Positions 34,624-41,935 of a stretch of 64,000 nucleotides of DNA are shown here, in pieces (the first letter of the stretch is position 1; every line of letters begins with the position of its first letter). Origin of the DNA: Acidithiobacillus sulfurivorans (lineage in GTDB: Bacteria; Pseudomonadota; Gammaproteobacteria; Acidithiobacillales; Acidithiobacillaceae). The translations under genes and the position numbers were made by a program. Under the pieces are notes generated by a model. The model was not told the origin of the DNA, ran no database searches, and worked only from the letters and a program-made list of their open reading frames with translations. The stretch covers positions 1-64,000 of the forward strand of contig NZ_JAAOMP010000031.1 in the NCBI RefSeq assembly GCF_018853815.1, written 5' to 3'.

Positions 34624-36578
34624 TAAATGAGATTTTTACCGCGAGCATCTTCTTCGACCATGATCAGGTACTGCCCGTTTTTCCGGCGCAGGGCATGAAT
34701 GGCGTGGATCATGTCCACCCAACCGCTTTGATTACCCACCGCCGCTCCTGGTGAAATGTTCCCTACCTTTGCCCCATTGTCGAGGCGGAAAATAGTCACT
34801 ACCGCATCCTTGCCTGCAGTGGGAAATACGGCCACGGTAAACAGATAATCACCGGCAATATCAAATGCTTTTGGTGGTAAGCCATGTCCGTCTTCAGGCA
34901 TGTTGACTGCCCAGCGAAATTGAGCGTTTCCGCTTTTCCAGTGATCATAGCGCGCGACGACTGCGCCTATCAGCCCCCAGCTTTTTTTGCCTTTATTGGC
35001 GGTGTAGCCACCGATATAGAGACTATCGCTGCTGCTGTCATAATGTGCACGGGTCACTCGGGTAAATAAATCGGGCACCGGATATTTCACCGGAGATTTA
35101 AAATGGGGGATGCCTGCATCAGACCAGGCAGCAAAGCCATAATGCCAGATGTTTTGATCGGGTGTTTGCCCACGCCAGATACCACCTTCCGCGTCCACGT
35201 TCCAGGCAAACCCATCGCCCTTGAGGCTGGCTACATGATGGGCAATTTGGCTGGGAGCCGGTTCAAAGGCGTATAAATCGTATCCGCCTCCGGTTTGTCC
35301 CATGGTGTAAAGCAGTCTTTTCCCCTGCAGATGGCGTAGTTCGGTAGAGCAGGCATCTTTACCCATAATGCGTGGATCATCAGGGTGGCGCACGGCATCC
35401 AGAGTGATGGCCTCCGCCTGCCAGCCTTTGCCGGGCTCCTGGTCAGGGTCGTAGGAAAAAATGGATTCAGGACCATAAACCATCGTGCCATCACTGCGGG
35501 GATCAAAACAGAAAGCGGTCACCCAGGCATATTTTGATAACTCCCAACGTAATTGCTGCTGGGGGTTCAAAGAACGAATGACCACCGGAGAATTGGGATT
35601 GGGTCCAAAACACATGCCGACATAAAGATTACCAGCAGCATCCAGACCCGCACCGCGCAGGGCAAAAAACTTGTTGGCAGCCATTTTTCCCGGTGTGCCC
35701 GCCCGCAGCCCGCCCTGAACCCCATAACGCTGATTGAGCTGTGGATCAGAATAGAGGGTATAACTCAGCACCTGTTGATCGGGACCATTATCGCAAATCA
35801 GCAGAACATCATTTTTATCGATGGAAATAGCAGTAGCTTTGGCCACATTGCCAATCCGACCGGGCAATATCTGACCATCCATACCATAATGCAGGATTTG
35901 CCCTTTTTGTATCACCCACAAGGTGTTTTTCGAGTCAATGGCGAGGCCGGTGATATCGGATAGAGGAAGGGTACTACGGATGCTCATGTCCTGCGGATTG
36001 CGGATCTGAATGCCGCCGCTCTTGAGTGCCACGGCCAGGGTTTCTGCGCGTCCTGCCATGGCGAGCGCCACCCCGGATTTGCTGTGTCCCTGGTATTTAA
36101 TGGCGGATTGAATATTGTGTGGATCGTTCCAGTAAAATTGTAATAAGTCACCGGCCGTATTGGTGATAAAAAGCAGATGGCCGATTACAGCTACACTGGT
36201 TCCTGCTGTGCCCCAACCCCAGGCCCGTGAACGGACTTCACCCTCGGCCATGAGGCATTGGACATTGGTATCATTTTCCCGATACAAGCCGGTACAACGC
36301 CCAGCCTCATCCCACAATGATGCGGTCAGCACGGTGCCATCATTTGTGACGGTCATGGCGACAATTTCATCCTGAACCCAGCGACCGGAACCGTTCTGAC
36401 CCTTTCCGGCAAAGCTGTTGCCAATCCACGAGGTAGAACATTGACCGGGCAGCGGTGACAGCTCTGAACCTGCAAAAGCCCGAGAGATCAGGTTGCGAGA
36501 GTAAAAAGCGATACCCGCAACCGGCAGCGCTACCCCACTCAGCCCGGCAAATTTCAGGAAGGTACGACGATTATGCAT
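34605..36578 (-). CDS. Tat-exported beta-propeller-like protein
   Basis: A 657-residue protein starting MHNRRTFLKFAGLSGVALPV, a twin-arginine signal (RRTFLK) and hydrophobic stretch. The mature part shows repeated short blades such as ITGLAIDSKNTLWVIQKG and GAGLDAAGNLYVGMCFGP, typical of NHL/SMP-30-like propellers. No cofactor motif or catalytic site is recognised. ATG at 36578 is used because it places the Tat signal first; the longer open frame is not supported. Twin-arginine export suggests folding before secretion, possibly with a cofactor. Confidence 0.78.
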   Translation of the reverse strand: MHNRRTFLKFAGLSGVALPVAGIAFYSRNLISRAFAGSELSPLPGQCSTSWIGNSFAGKGQNGSGRWVQDEIVAMTVTNDGTVLTASLWDEAGRCTGLYRENDTNVQCLMAEGEVRSRAWGWGTAGTSVAVIGHLLFITNTAGDLLQFYWNDPHNIQSAIKYQGHSKSGVALAMAGRAETLAVALKSGGIQIRNPQDMSIRSTLPLSDITGLAIDSKNTLWVIQKGQILHYGMDGQILPGRIGNVAKATAISIDKNDVLLICDNGPDQQVLSYTLYSDPQLNQRYGVQGGLRAGTPGKMAANKFFALRGAGLDAAGNLYVGMCFGPNPNSPVVIRSLNPQQQLRWELSKYAWVTAFCFDPRSDGTMVYGPESIFSYDPDQEPGKGWQAEAITLDAVRHPDDPRIMGKDACSTELRHLQGKRLLYTMGQTGGGYDLYAFEPAPSQIAHHVASLKGDGFAWNVDAEGGIWRGQTPDQNIWHYGFAAWSDAGIPHFKSPVKYPVPDLFTRVTRAHYDSSSDSLYIGGYTANKGKKSWGLIGAVVARYDHWKSGNAQFRWAVNMPEDGHGLPPKAFDIAGDYLFTVAVFPTAGKDAVVTIFRLDNGAKVGNISPGAAVGNQSGWVDMIHAIHALRRKNGQYLIMVEEDARGKNLIYQWAPV

Positions 36579-36678
36579 GTTGAACCGCCTCGCTATGATT
36601 AAATGCGTTAAATGGCCCGATAAAGCATGGTCTGACTGCGAGTATAACGGATTACCGTGTTCATGGCGGTATGATGCG

Positions 36679-36708
36679 TTGCCACAGAGAGTGGCATCAA
36701 GATATAAT
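36679..36708 (+). promoter_or_regulatory. Promoter of tRNA-Thr
   Basis: TTGCCA (36679-36684) and TATAAT (36703-36708) are 18 bp apart and end 13 bp before the mature tRNA 5' end. A good sigma-70 match in an otherwise gene-free spacer. Confidence 0.65.
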
Positions 36709-36721
36709 TGAGCACCCAAGA

Positions 36722-36797
36722 GCTGGCGTAGCTCAGTCGGTAGAGCTACTGATTTGTAATCAGTGGGTCAGGGGTTCGATTCCTCTCGCCAGCACCA
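36722..36797 (+). tRNA. tRNA-Thr (anticodon UGU)
   Basis: A 76-nt cloverleaf with encoded CCA. Acceptor GCTGGCG pairs with CGCCAGC; the anticodon stem ACTGA/TCAGT holds loop TTTGTAA, giving anticodon TGT (reads ACA); the T-arm has GGTTCGATTCC. It marks the left edge of a gene-poor, element-like stretch. Confidence 0.97.
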
Positions 36798-36892
36798 AAT
36801 AAAACAGGCACTTAGCGCAACTTGCTGGGTGTCTTTATTTTTCCGGGCTAACGCGGGGCTAACCTCAGTAAGGAAAACCGCAACAGCACCAG

Positions 36893-36926
36893 CCAAAGAA
36901 AAGCCCCTACATCCGAAGATCAGGGG
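36893..36926 (-). terminator. Terminator-like hairpin, copy 1 of 3
   Basis: CCCCT-ac-ATC-cgaa-GAT-c-AGGGG (36904-36926) read on the minus strand is followed by CTTTTCTTTGGCTGG. It shares the 14-mer CCAGCCAAAGAAAA (36889-36902, plus strand) exactly with copy 3. Confidence 0.6.
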
Positions 36927-37492
36927 TTGTCGTTACGCGGTAACAGTCTTGCAGGTTCTTTCATGGGGTGTTTTGCAAATGGGCAGGTAGGCGCAGTATC
37001 TGCCCCGTGCTGCATCCTGTGGAGAAACTGGTGTAATGATGGCTCTGGCCTGTTTGCGTGCTTTCCGGTGGCGTCTCCCGGTCAACATGAGCGTTCTTTT
37101 TTTTGGGGGGTGGCTACCGGCCACTATCCCGGCCACTTTTGCCATAACGGGCATCCAGAGCCTTACGCGCGAAGATTTCCGGATTTGTCAGGTTTTTACG
37201 GGAGCACACCTGGCAAAGTGCCGTCTATAAAAAAGGCGTCCGATTGGTAGCGCCTCGCGCGCGCGTACGTCTGCGAAAATTCACGCGTGGGCAAATCTCA
37301 GGCTTTCTCAGGTGCTTTGTGCGGTGATGGTAGGGAGGAGAGAAGGATGGACACCCAATGCCGCAGGATGCGCTACAGGGCAAGCATGACGCCTTAGTGG
37401 GCGTTTTTACGACTGCCCGGTGGTTGCGGTGCTGGCTTCCGGTTCAGCCGGCTTCCTGGTTTACCGTTCCTTCGCCTTTTCCTTGTAATTCC

Positions 37493-37518
37493 GCAGGCGT
37501 TACGGTAACAACGCCTGC
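37493..37518. repeat. Perfect inverted repeat
   Basis: GCAGGCGTT (37493-37501) and AACGCCTGC (37510-37518) form a 9-bp perfect stem with loop ACGGTAAC. It abuts the second terminator copy. Role unknown; it could extend that terminator or be a protein-binding site. Confidence 0.55.
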
Positions 37519-37552
37519 AAAAGAAAATCCCCTGACCAAGCTGGTGCAGGGG
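37519..37552 (-). terminator. Terminator-like hairpin, copy 2 of 3
   Basis: CCCCTG-a-CCA-agc-TGG-tg-CAGGGG (37529-37552); on the minus strand ATTTTCTTTTGC follows. It lies about 120 bp beyond the stop of the minus-strand beta-barrel gene and probably ends its transcript. Confidence 0.65.
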
Positions 37553-37674
37553 TTGCGGTTGCCGGATCGTATCTGATTACAGTTTCGCGTGTGTCACCAT
37601 CACGGTAAGTGCCCCAGAACAATTACAGGCACCTTCCAGGGAACACTCAACGGCACAAGGACAGCAACAAGGGC

Positions 37675-38481
37675 TTATCCGAAGTTGTAGGCCAATCCAA
37701 CCATGCCGCGCACCTCGTTGATTGTGGCCGATGCGCTTGCAGCCTCAAGAGGATAGCTATATGAAGCGTGATAACGATCATACGCAACCCCAGCAAATGC
37801 GCTGAATTGCGGGGTGAAGGCATAAACACCCTTAGCACCCAACTGCAGAACACCGGAGGACGGCGGATTGGAGACGGAACTGCTCCCGTCAATGGTATTT
37901 GCACTGGCGCTAGCATCTACGCCGGCAAGATAACCAATATGCGCATCAACATCAAAAGGGCCTCCGGTATTGGTGACAAACTCGACGCCGCCGCCCAGAG
38001 CATTATTACCGTAGGTCGCATTACCGAAGCCATTAACCCCCAGCTTGAAGTCGGCATATTGATAGGCCAGGTAAGGACCAATAGCCACTACTGGCGTCAC
38101 AGCAAACAGCTTGCCCAGTCTGGCGTTAAACTGCAGAGAGTGCCCATTCACAGAAGTAGAGCCGCTGGCGTTATTGTTGTTGACGGTGCCGGATCCTCCA
38201 GAGATGGCAGCTCCAGCAGCATAGTTGAACCCCAGATGTACAAACCACAGATCACTGTTCACGCCGTTTGCAAAGACACCAACGCCACCAACAGTATTGC
38301 CTCCGGATGCTGAGGCGGAGCCGCTAGAATCTGAAGCGGAAACAGAGGAGGGTGTACCAACTGCCTGGCCATAAATGCCGATCAGGTTTTGCGTCTGCCC
38401 GAATGAACCGGTCATGCCTGTTGCGCCCAAGGCGTAGACCGGAAGCAGCGTAAGAGCGACGGCTACAGCTATTTTATTCAT
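37675..38481 (-). CDS. Outer-membrane beta-barrel protein
   Basis: A 268-residue protein with a Sec signal (MNKIAVAVALTLLPVYALGA) and alternating hydrophobic strands ending in MVGLAYNFG, the C-terminal aromatic typical of barrels inserted by Bam. Gly/Ser/Asn-rich loops (SGSGTVNNNNASGSTS-like) separate the strands. No named family is recognised; it resembles small porin/OmpW-like barrels in layout only. It has a well-formed promoter, an AAGGGG ribosome site and a downstream terminator, so it is a free-standing gene. Confidence 0.8.
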   Translation of the reverse strand: MNKIAVAVALTLLPVYALGATGMTGSFGQTQNLIGIYGQAVGTPSSVSASDSSGSASASGGNTVGGVGVFANGVNSDLWFVHLGFNYAAGAAISGGSGTVNNNNASGSTSVNGHSLQFNARLGKLFAVTPVVAIGPYLAYQYADFKLGVNGFGNATYGNNALGGGVEFVTNTGGPFDVDAHIGYLAGVDASASANTIDGSSSVSNPPSSGVLQLGAKGVYAFTPQFSAFAGVAYDRYHASYSYPLEAASASATINEVRGMVGLAYNFG

Positions 38482-38515
38482 TGTGAACCCCTTTGGTTAG
38501 ATAAAGCTCAAGGGG

Positions 38516-38544
38516 GTATTAGGCTATTTTCTAATTTTTGCCAA
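38516..38544 (-). promoter_or_regulatory. Promoter of the beta-barrel gene
   Basis: On the minus strand TTGGCA (38544-38539) and TAATAC (38521-38516) are separated by exactly 17 bp, 35 bp before the ATG. Confidence 0.6.
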
Positions 38545-38590
38545 GCACCAGCTTTTTTGTGGTTGCACCCTGCGACTTTTTCCGCTCCAG

Positions 38591-38618
38591 CCAAAGAAAA
38601 ACCCCGCACATTGCAGGG
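38591..38618 (-). terminator. Terminator-like hairpin, copy 3 of 3
   Basis: CCC-c-GCA-cat-TGC-a-GGG (38602-38618) is followed on the minus strand by TTTTTCTTTGGCTGG. It lies about 30 bp after the terminase-like gene stop and shares CCAGCCAAAGAAAA with copy 1. Confidence 0.65.
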
Positions 38619-38646
38619 CCTGCAACACCAAGGTTACGTCAAGGTT

Positions 38647-38985
38647 TTATAGGACCATATCATCGCGGGATATTTGAACGATGATCGCCGTTTGCTGGTT
38701 CGTCTCTACCTTCTGGATAGGTTGGGAGCCCGCCGCACGGTCCAGAAGGGCACATGAGGCCAATACACGCGCCTGGGCACCCTTGGCGTCGGCCTGTCCT
38801 GACGCGATTTCCGCCAGCGTTTGAATCGCCGCGATCTGTTCCGCGTGCCATTCAGCCTGCAATTCGCGCACGCGCGCGCGGATGTTATGATTTGTCAGCA
38901 GATAACTCCCTTGTGACCGTGCGCTTGCTGGCGAATAACCCGCAAGTGTTGCGGCATTGGAAGCATTAGAGCCTGCCGAGTGCAT
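38647..38985 (-). CDS. Phage terminase small subunit-like protein, probably N-terminally truncated
   Basis: A 112-residue protein opening GSNASNAATLAGYSPASARS followed by QGSYLLTNHNIRARVRELQAE, which is the DNA-binding helix-turn-helix block of Terminase_2-type small subunits. The usual leading LTPKQ..F..EYL segment is missing: an in-frame TGA sits immediately before this ATG. The rest is helical with a C-terminal tail. Small terminases mark phage DNA for packaging. With no large terminase nearby it is a remnant or a satellite-borne TerS. Confidence 0.68.
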   Translation of the reverse strand: MHSAGSNASNAATLAGYSPASARSQGSYLLTNHNIRARVRELQAEWHAEQIAAIQTLAEIASGQADAKGAQARVLASCALLDRAAGSQPIQKVETNQQTAIIVQISRDDMVL

Positions 38986-39078
38986 TCATATATCCCGCTG
39001 GCATCGTGAGTGCGGAGTTGGGCTTTGGGTTGTATGACGGCGACGCGTTGTGGATCGTTCAGCAGCCGATCCGCTGTG

Positions 39079-39207
39079 TCAATGCGCGTGTTTGGACTTG
39101 TCCTCGCCAGGTGCCTTGCGGCCATGCAGAGCAGCAATACCCAAGGCCACAAGTCCATAGAGAACCACTGCCCCCATACCGATAAATGCCGCCGTAGCCA
39201 TGCTCAT
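39079..39207 (-). CDS. Tiny membrane protein, 42 residues
   Basis: MSMATAAFIGMGAVVLYGLV begins one hydrophobic helix, followed by a charged tail (HGRKAPGEDKSKHAH). The ATG lies 3 bp after the stop of the preceding 66-codon gene, so they are likely co-translated. Not recognised. A holin-like or small phage membrane protein is possible from context; composition alone cannot decide. Confidence 0.5.
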   Translation of the reverse strand: MSMATAAFIGMGAVVLYGLVALGIAALHGRKAPGEDKSKHAH

Positions 39208-39210
39208 TGG

Positions 39211-39411
39211 TTAGCCCTCGTCATCTTCCATTGCCAATAACAGGTTTGCGATAGTCTGGCAGGTGATCCACCAGAGAAAGGCCGCCAGCAAAACAGACGG
39301 GGCTTTCATGGAGTATCCCAACAATCCCAACCCAATACCGCCATAGGTGGACGCCTTTTTCAGTTCGTCCGCGATGGACACCCGAACCACCTTATTAAAG
39401 CGTAGCTTCAC
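39211..39411 (-). CDS. Small membrane protein, 66 residues
   Basis: Starts GTG at 39411 with GATGGAG upstream, 4 bp after the integrase stop. The sequence has an amphipathic start (KLRFNKVVRVSIADELKKAS), then two hydrophobic stretches (GGIGLGLLGY and APSVLLAAFLWWITCQTIAN) and an acidic tail LLAMEDDEG. Not recognised. It forms a compact minus-strand set with the recombinase and the 42-residue protein. Confidence 0.55.
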   Translation of the reverse strand: MKLRFNKVVRVSIADELKKASTYGGIGLGLLGYSMKAPSVLLAAFLWWITCQTIANLLLAMEDDEG

Positions 39412-39415
39412 TCCA

Positions 39416-40123
39416 TCACCCCAGCAACTTCGCCAGATCCTCAGCCCTCAAGTGAGTATAGCGTTTTAGCATCTGCAATGTCTTGTGCCCCGTGATGGCC
39501 GCCACCTGCATGGGGTTCAGGTTCTTCTCAAATAATCGGCTGGTGGCCTCGTGGCGTAGATCGTGGAAGCGCAAGTCTTCTATCCCAGCGCGTTTGCAGG
39601 CGGCAGCGAATGTGTGCGATATATCCGCGCCTGGGAACACCTTGCCGTTGATGTTACGCGGTAACGATTTCAGGACATTCACCGCGCGACTGGACAATGG
39701 AATAGTCCGATCTTCCCCGTTTTTTGTATCAAATAACTGGGCAGTGCATTTGTTTAGGTCCACATCCTTCCAGAGCATCTTTCGTATTTCCCCTCGCCGC
39801 ATGCCGGTTTCCAGAGCGAAGAGGATGATGGCCTTCAATGATGGAGTACATTCGCCCAACAGCTTCTTTTCTTCAATCGGCGACAACCGTCTATCTCGTG
39901 CCTTACCTGGCGATGGTTTCCGCACTGACAATACCGGATTGCGCAACCCTTCCATACGCCACTCCTTCATGGCGACCGTGTACAGATTGGAGATGATGGC
40001 GAGTTCCTGGCGTACGGAGCTATCAGAAAGCCCCGCCTTCAATCGCCGATCTCGATACTCTGCGAGGTCAGCGCCGCGAATTCGTGACAAGTGCAGTTTG
40101 GCGATTTTGTCCGCCGTGCCCAC
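39416..40123 (-). CDS. Tyrosine recombinase (integrase), N-terminally truncated
   Basis: A 235-residue catalytic part of a phage-type integrase: core-binding segment (SRIRGADLAEYRDRRLKAGL) and catalytic domain with Arg in ETGMRRGEIRKM, HDLRHEA (His-x-x-Arg), TGHKT (His) and nucleophile Tyr in KRYTHL. All catalytic residues are present. The arm-binding N-terminus of relatives is absent: the frame opens at a GTG only 17 bp from the tRNA-Leu 3' end, and a vestige reading FRTKRDAEAWAR lies in another frame across that junction. Likely decayed and unable to recombine normally. Confidence 0.82.
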   Translation of the reverse strand: MGTADKIAKLHLSRIRGADLAEYRDRRLKAGLSDSSVRQELAIISNLYTVAMKEWRMEGLRNPVLSVRKPSPGKARDRRLSPIEEKKLLGECTPSLKAIILFALETGMRRGEIRKMLWKDVDLNKCTAQLFDTKNGEDRTIPLSSRAVNVLKSLPRNINGKVFPGADISHTFAAACKRAGIEDLRFHDLRHEATSRLFEKNLNPMQVAAITGHKTLQMLKRYTHLRAEDLAKLLG

Positions 40124-40139
40124 GCTTCTGCATCCCGTT

Positions 40140-40224
40140 TGGTGCGAAAGGGGAGACTCGAACTCCCACGCCGTGCGGCGCTGGAACCTAAATCCAGTGC
40201 GTCTACCAATTCCGCCACTCTCGC
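40140..40224 (-). tRNA. tRNA-Leu (anticodon UAG)
   Basis: An 85-nt class II tRNA with encoded CCA. Acceptor GCGAGAG pairs with CTTTCGC (one G-U), D-loop AATTGGTAGACGC, anticodon stem CTGGA/TCCAG with loop TTTAGGT (anticodon TAG), a long variable arm (CGCCGCACGGCG) and GTTCGAGTC in the T-arm. Its 3' end touches the integrase remnant, a typical integration site. Confidence 0.96.
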
Positions 40225-40233
40225 TTACGCGCT

Positions 40234-40262
40234 ATCTTATGCGGAATAGTCCCGGACGACAA
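40234..40262 (-). promoter_or_regulatory. Promoter of tRNA-Leu
   Basis: On the minus strand TTGTCG (40262-40257) and TAAGAT (40239-40234) are 17 bp apart, 10 bp before the tRNA 5' end. Confidence 0.6.
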
Positions 40263-40279
40263 TCATCGGAGCACCGAGC

Positions 40280-40909
40280 ATGAGCAAGTCACAGCAACCC
40301 CATCGTTTACGCCGTTTGCTGGCTGTGGAGTCGGCCCGGATCATGGCGGAGGAGGGCGTCGTGGATTTTCGGGTAGCCAAGGAAAAAGCGGCGCGGCGTT
40401 TGGGTGCGGGGGGGGATGCCCAGCACCACTGGCCGAATAACAGTGAGATAGAATCGGAATTACATGCCCGTCTGCAGCTTTTTCACGGACCTGCCCATGC
40501 GGCGGATTTACGCGAACTGCGGGAGCGGGCGCTGAAAGCCATGCAGTGGCTGGAGGCGTTTCAGCCGCGTCTGACCGGCCCGGTGTTGAGTGGTACGGCT
40601 ACGTGCCATGCGGCAATTACCCTGCATTTATTTGCGGATGCCCCTGAGACGGTCATTTTCTTTTTGATGGACCAGAAAACACCTTATGAAGAAAGCTGGC
40701 AGCGCCTGCATTTTGGCGATGCCCCAGCGCAAGATTATCCCTGCCTGAAAATTGACTACGCAGACACGGAGATTCGTCTGGTCATTTTTGCACTGGATGA
40801 AGATCGGCGTAGCCCCGCTTCGCCTGTGGATGGAAAACCGGTCAAGCGTGCGACTGGTCAGCAATTGCGCAAAATGCTGGAGGAAGAGCAGCCGCAAAAT
40901 GGACTTTAA
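40280..40909 (+). CDS. Conserved hypothetical protein (nucleotidyltransferase-like annotation possible)
   Basis: A 209-residue soluble protein: basic helical N-terminus (HRLRRLLAVESARIMAEEGV, then VDFRVAKEKAARRLG), then an alpha/beta part with HLFADAPETVIFFLMDQK and LKIDYADTEIRLVIFALDED. Relatives in gammaproteobacteria are often loosely labelled nucleotidyltransferase, but I see no GS..D-x-D motif. ATG at 40280 with CGGAGC upstream. Function not assigned. Confidence 0.7.
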   Translation: MSKSQQPHRLRRLLAVESARIMAEEGVVDFRVAKEKAARRLGAGGDAQHHWPNNSEIESELHARLQLFHGPAHAADLRELRERALKAMQWLEAFQPRLTGPVLSGTATCHAAITLHLFADAPETVIFFLMDQKTPYEESWQRLHFGDAPAQDYPCLKIDYADTEIRLVIFALDEDRRSPASPVDGKPVKRATGQQLRKMLEEEQPQNGL

Positions 40910-40926
40910 AACCCAAAATTTTCCAT

Positions 40927-41847
40927 TTATTCCTGACCCGTTGGCACAATAGCATTTTCCGACTCACGGGGGCGCAGGTGTTGCCAACTGACCAAAGCCA
41001 GTGCGACAAAAATGCAGACCATTCCCACACCTTCCCAGCCTCCCGGGGTTTCTCCCAATTGTAGCCATGCGGCAACGACGCCAATCAGCGGCGCTGCCAG
41101 GGTGCCCATGCCAGCGATTCCTGAGGGAAGTTTCTGCAAGGCGTAGGCCCAAAGAAAATAGGCCAGGGCAGTGCCAGGAATCGCGTTATAAAGCAGAGCA
41201 CCGACAAATACGGGCGTCCAGTGAACCGTCAGCGGGTCAATAAACAAGGTCATGACAATCAGCCCAAGTCCTCCGAAAATGGTTTGCCACAAGGTGCTGT
41301 TGAATAAATCCATGTTGGGAGGCGCATAACGCTTTTGCCAGAGGGCGGAACTGGCCCACAAAATACCGGAAATCAGCGCAATCACGCTGCCAGTCCACTC
41401 GCCGTTAAAACTCCAGGGCTTGAGAATGGCGATCAGACCCAACAGGGCCAACAGCACTGCCGGCCATTGTAATCCGTACAATTTCTCGCCGAGCAGAGGC
41501 CAGGCAAACACAATCAGCCAAAGCGGCATCATGTAGACGAGAATGGCCGTTTTCCCAGCCCCGCCATATTCCAGCGCCCAGAGCGCAAGACCAATAAAAC
41601 CGGTAGTTTGCAGCAGGCCAAAGGGAATGATATAGCGGGCTGAGGGCATCCGCAGCGGTCTTTTTAGCCAGATGATCAAGGGAATCAGGACGATGACACT
41701 TAGCCAAACGCGCAGAGTGGCAAAAAGCAGGGGCGGGCAGTCGCTTATGGCGACTTTCATGACGACCCAGTTATATCCCCAGATCAGGGACAACAGGGCC
41801 AGTGCAGCCAAAGGCCAGATTGTCACCGGTTTTTTGGGGGAAGACAT
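40927..41847 (-). CDS. EamA/DMT-family transporter
   Basis: A 306-residue membrane protein with ten predicted helices and the two EamA repeats (LLSLIWGYNWVVMKVAISDC and ISGILWASSALWQKRYAP). DMT carriers export amino acids, metabolites or drugs; the substrate is unknown. Same strand as the oxidoreductase genes but with an 88-bp gap, so operon membership is uncertain. Confidence 0.87.
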   Translation of the reverse strand: MSSPKKPVTIWPLAALALLSLIWGYNWVVMKVAISDCPPLLFATLRVWLSVIVLIPLIIWLKRPLRMPSARYIIPFGLLQTTGFIGLALWALEYGGAGKTAILVYMMPLWLIVFAWPLLGEKLYGLQWPAVLLALLGLIAILKPWSFNGEWTGSVIALISGILWASSALWQKRYAPPNMDLFNSTLWQTIFGGLGLIVMTLFIDPLTVHWTPVFVGALLYNAIPGTALAYFLWAYALQKLPSGIAGMGTLAAPLIGVVAAWLQLGETPGGWEGVGMVCIFVALALVSWQHLRPRESENAIVPTGQE

Positions 41848-41935
41848 CAGTCAGTGGCTCCAGAATGTAAAAACCGGGATAGCAACCCATCCCGGCAGCT
41901 CACTTCATCCCTCCTTTGGAGAGATAAGCGACGGT

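Larger units (their letters stand above)
36798..37674. other. Gene-free 0.9-kb stretch downstream of tRNA-Thr
   Basis: No open frame here looks like a protein. It contains two direct repeats GGGCTAAC at 36845-36852 and 36856-36863 (11-bp period), a minus-strand terminator at about 36893-36926, the palindrome GTTACGCGGTAAC at 36932-36944, a strong hairpin at 37493-37518 and a second terminator at 37519-37552. A basic minus-strand frame at 36933-37154 (73 codons) is possible but unsupported. Probably decayed mobile DNA. Confidence 0.5.
36798..40139. mobile_element. Remnant of an integrated element between tRNA-Thr and tRNA-Leu
   Basis: This stretch is bounded by two tRNA genes. It carries a tyrosine recombinase without its N-terminal part directly next to the tRNA-Leu 3' end, two very small membrane proteins, a terminase-small-subunit-like gene, a beta-barrel protein and three related terminator hairpins. 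About 0.9 kb on the left has no convincing gene. A phage or phage-satellite origin is likely. I could not find a direct repeat of the tRNA-Leu 3' end at the left edge, so the exact ends are unknown. Confidence 0.55.

Noticed and set aside
36933-37154. Basic 73-codon minus-strand frame after tRNA-Thr
   Set aside because: No clear ribosome site, no recognisable fold and odd composition; kept only as a possibility in the gene-free entry.
36722-40224. Direct repeats of a tRNA 3' end as element boundaries
   Set aside because: The only shared string of the two tRNA ends is GCACCAAA, which comes from the CCA end and is in opposite orientation, so it is not an att pair.
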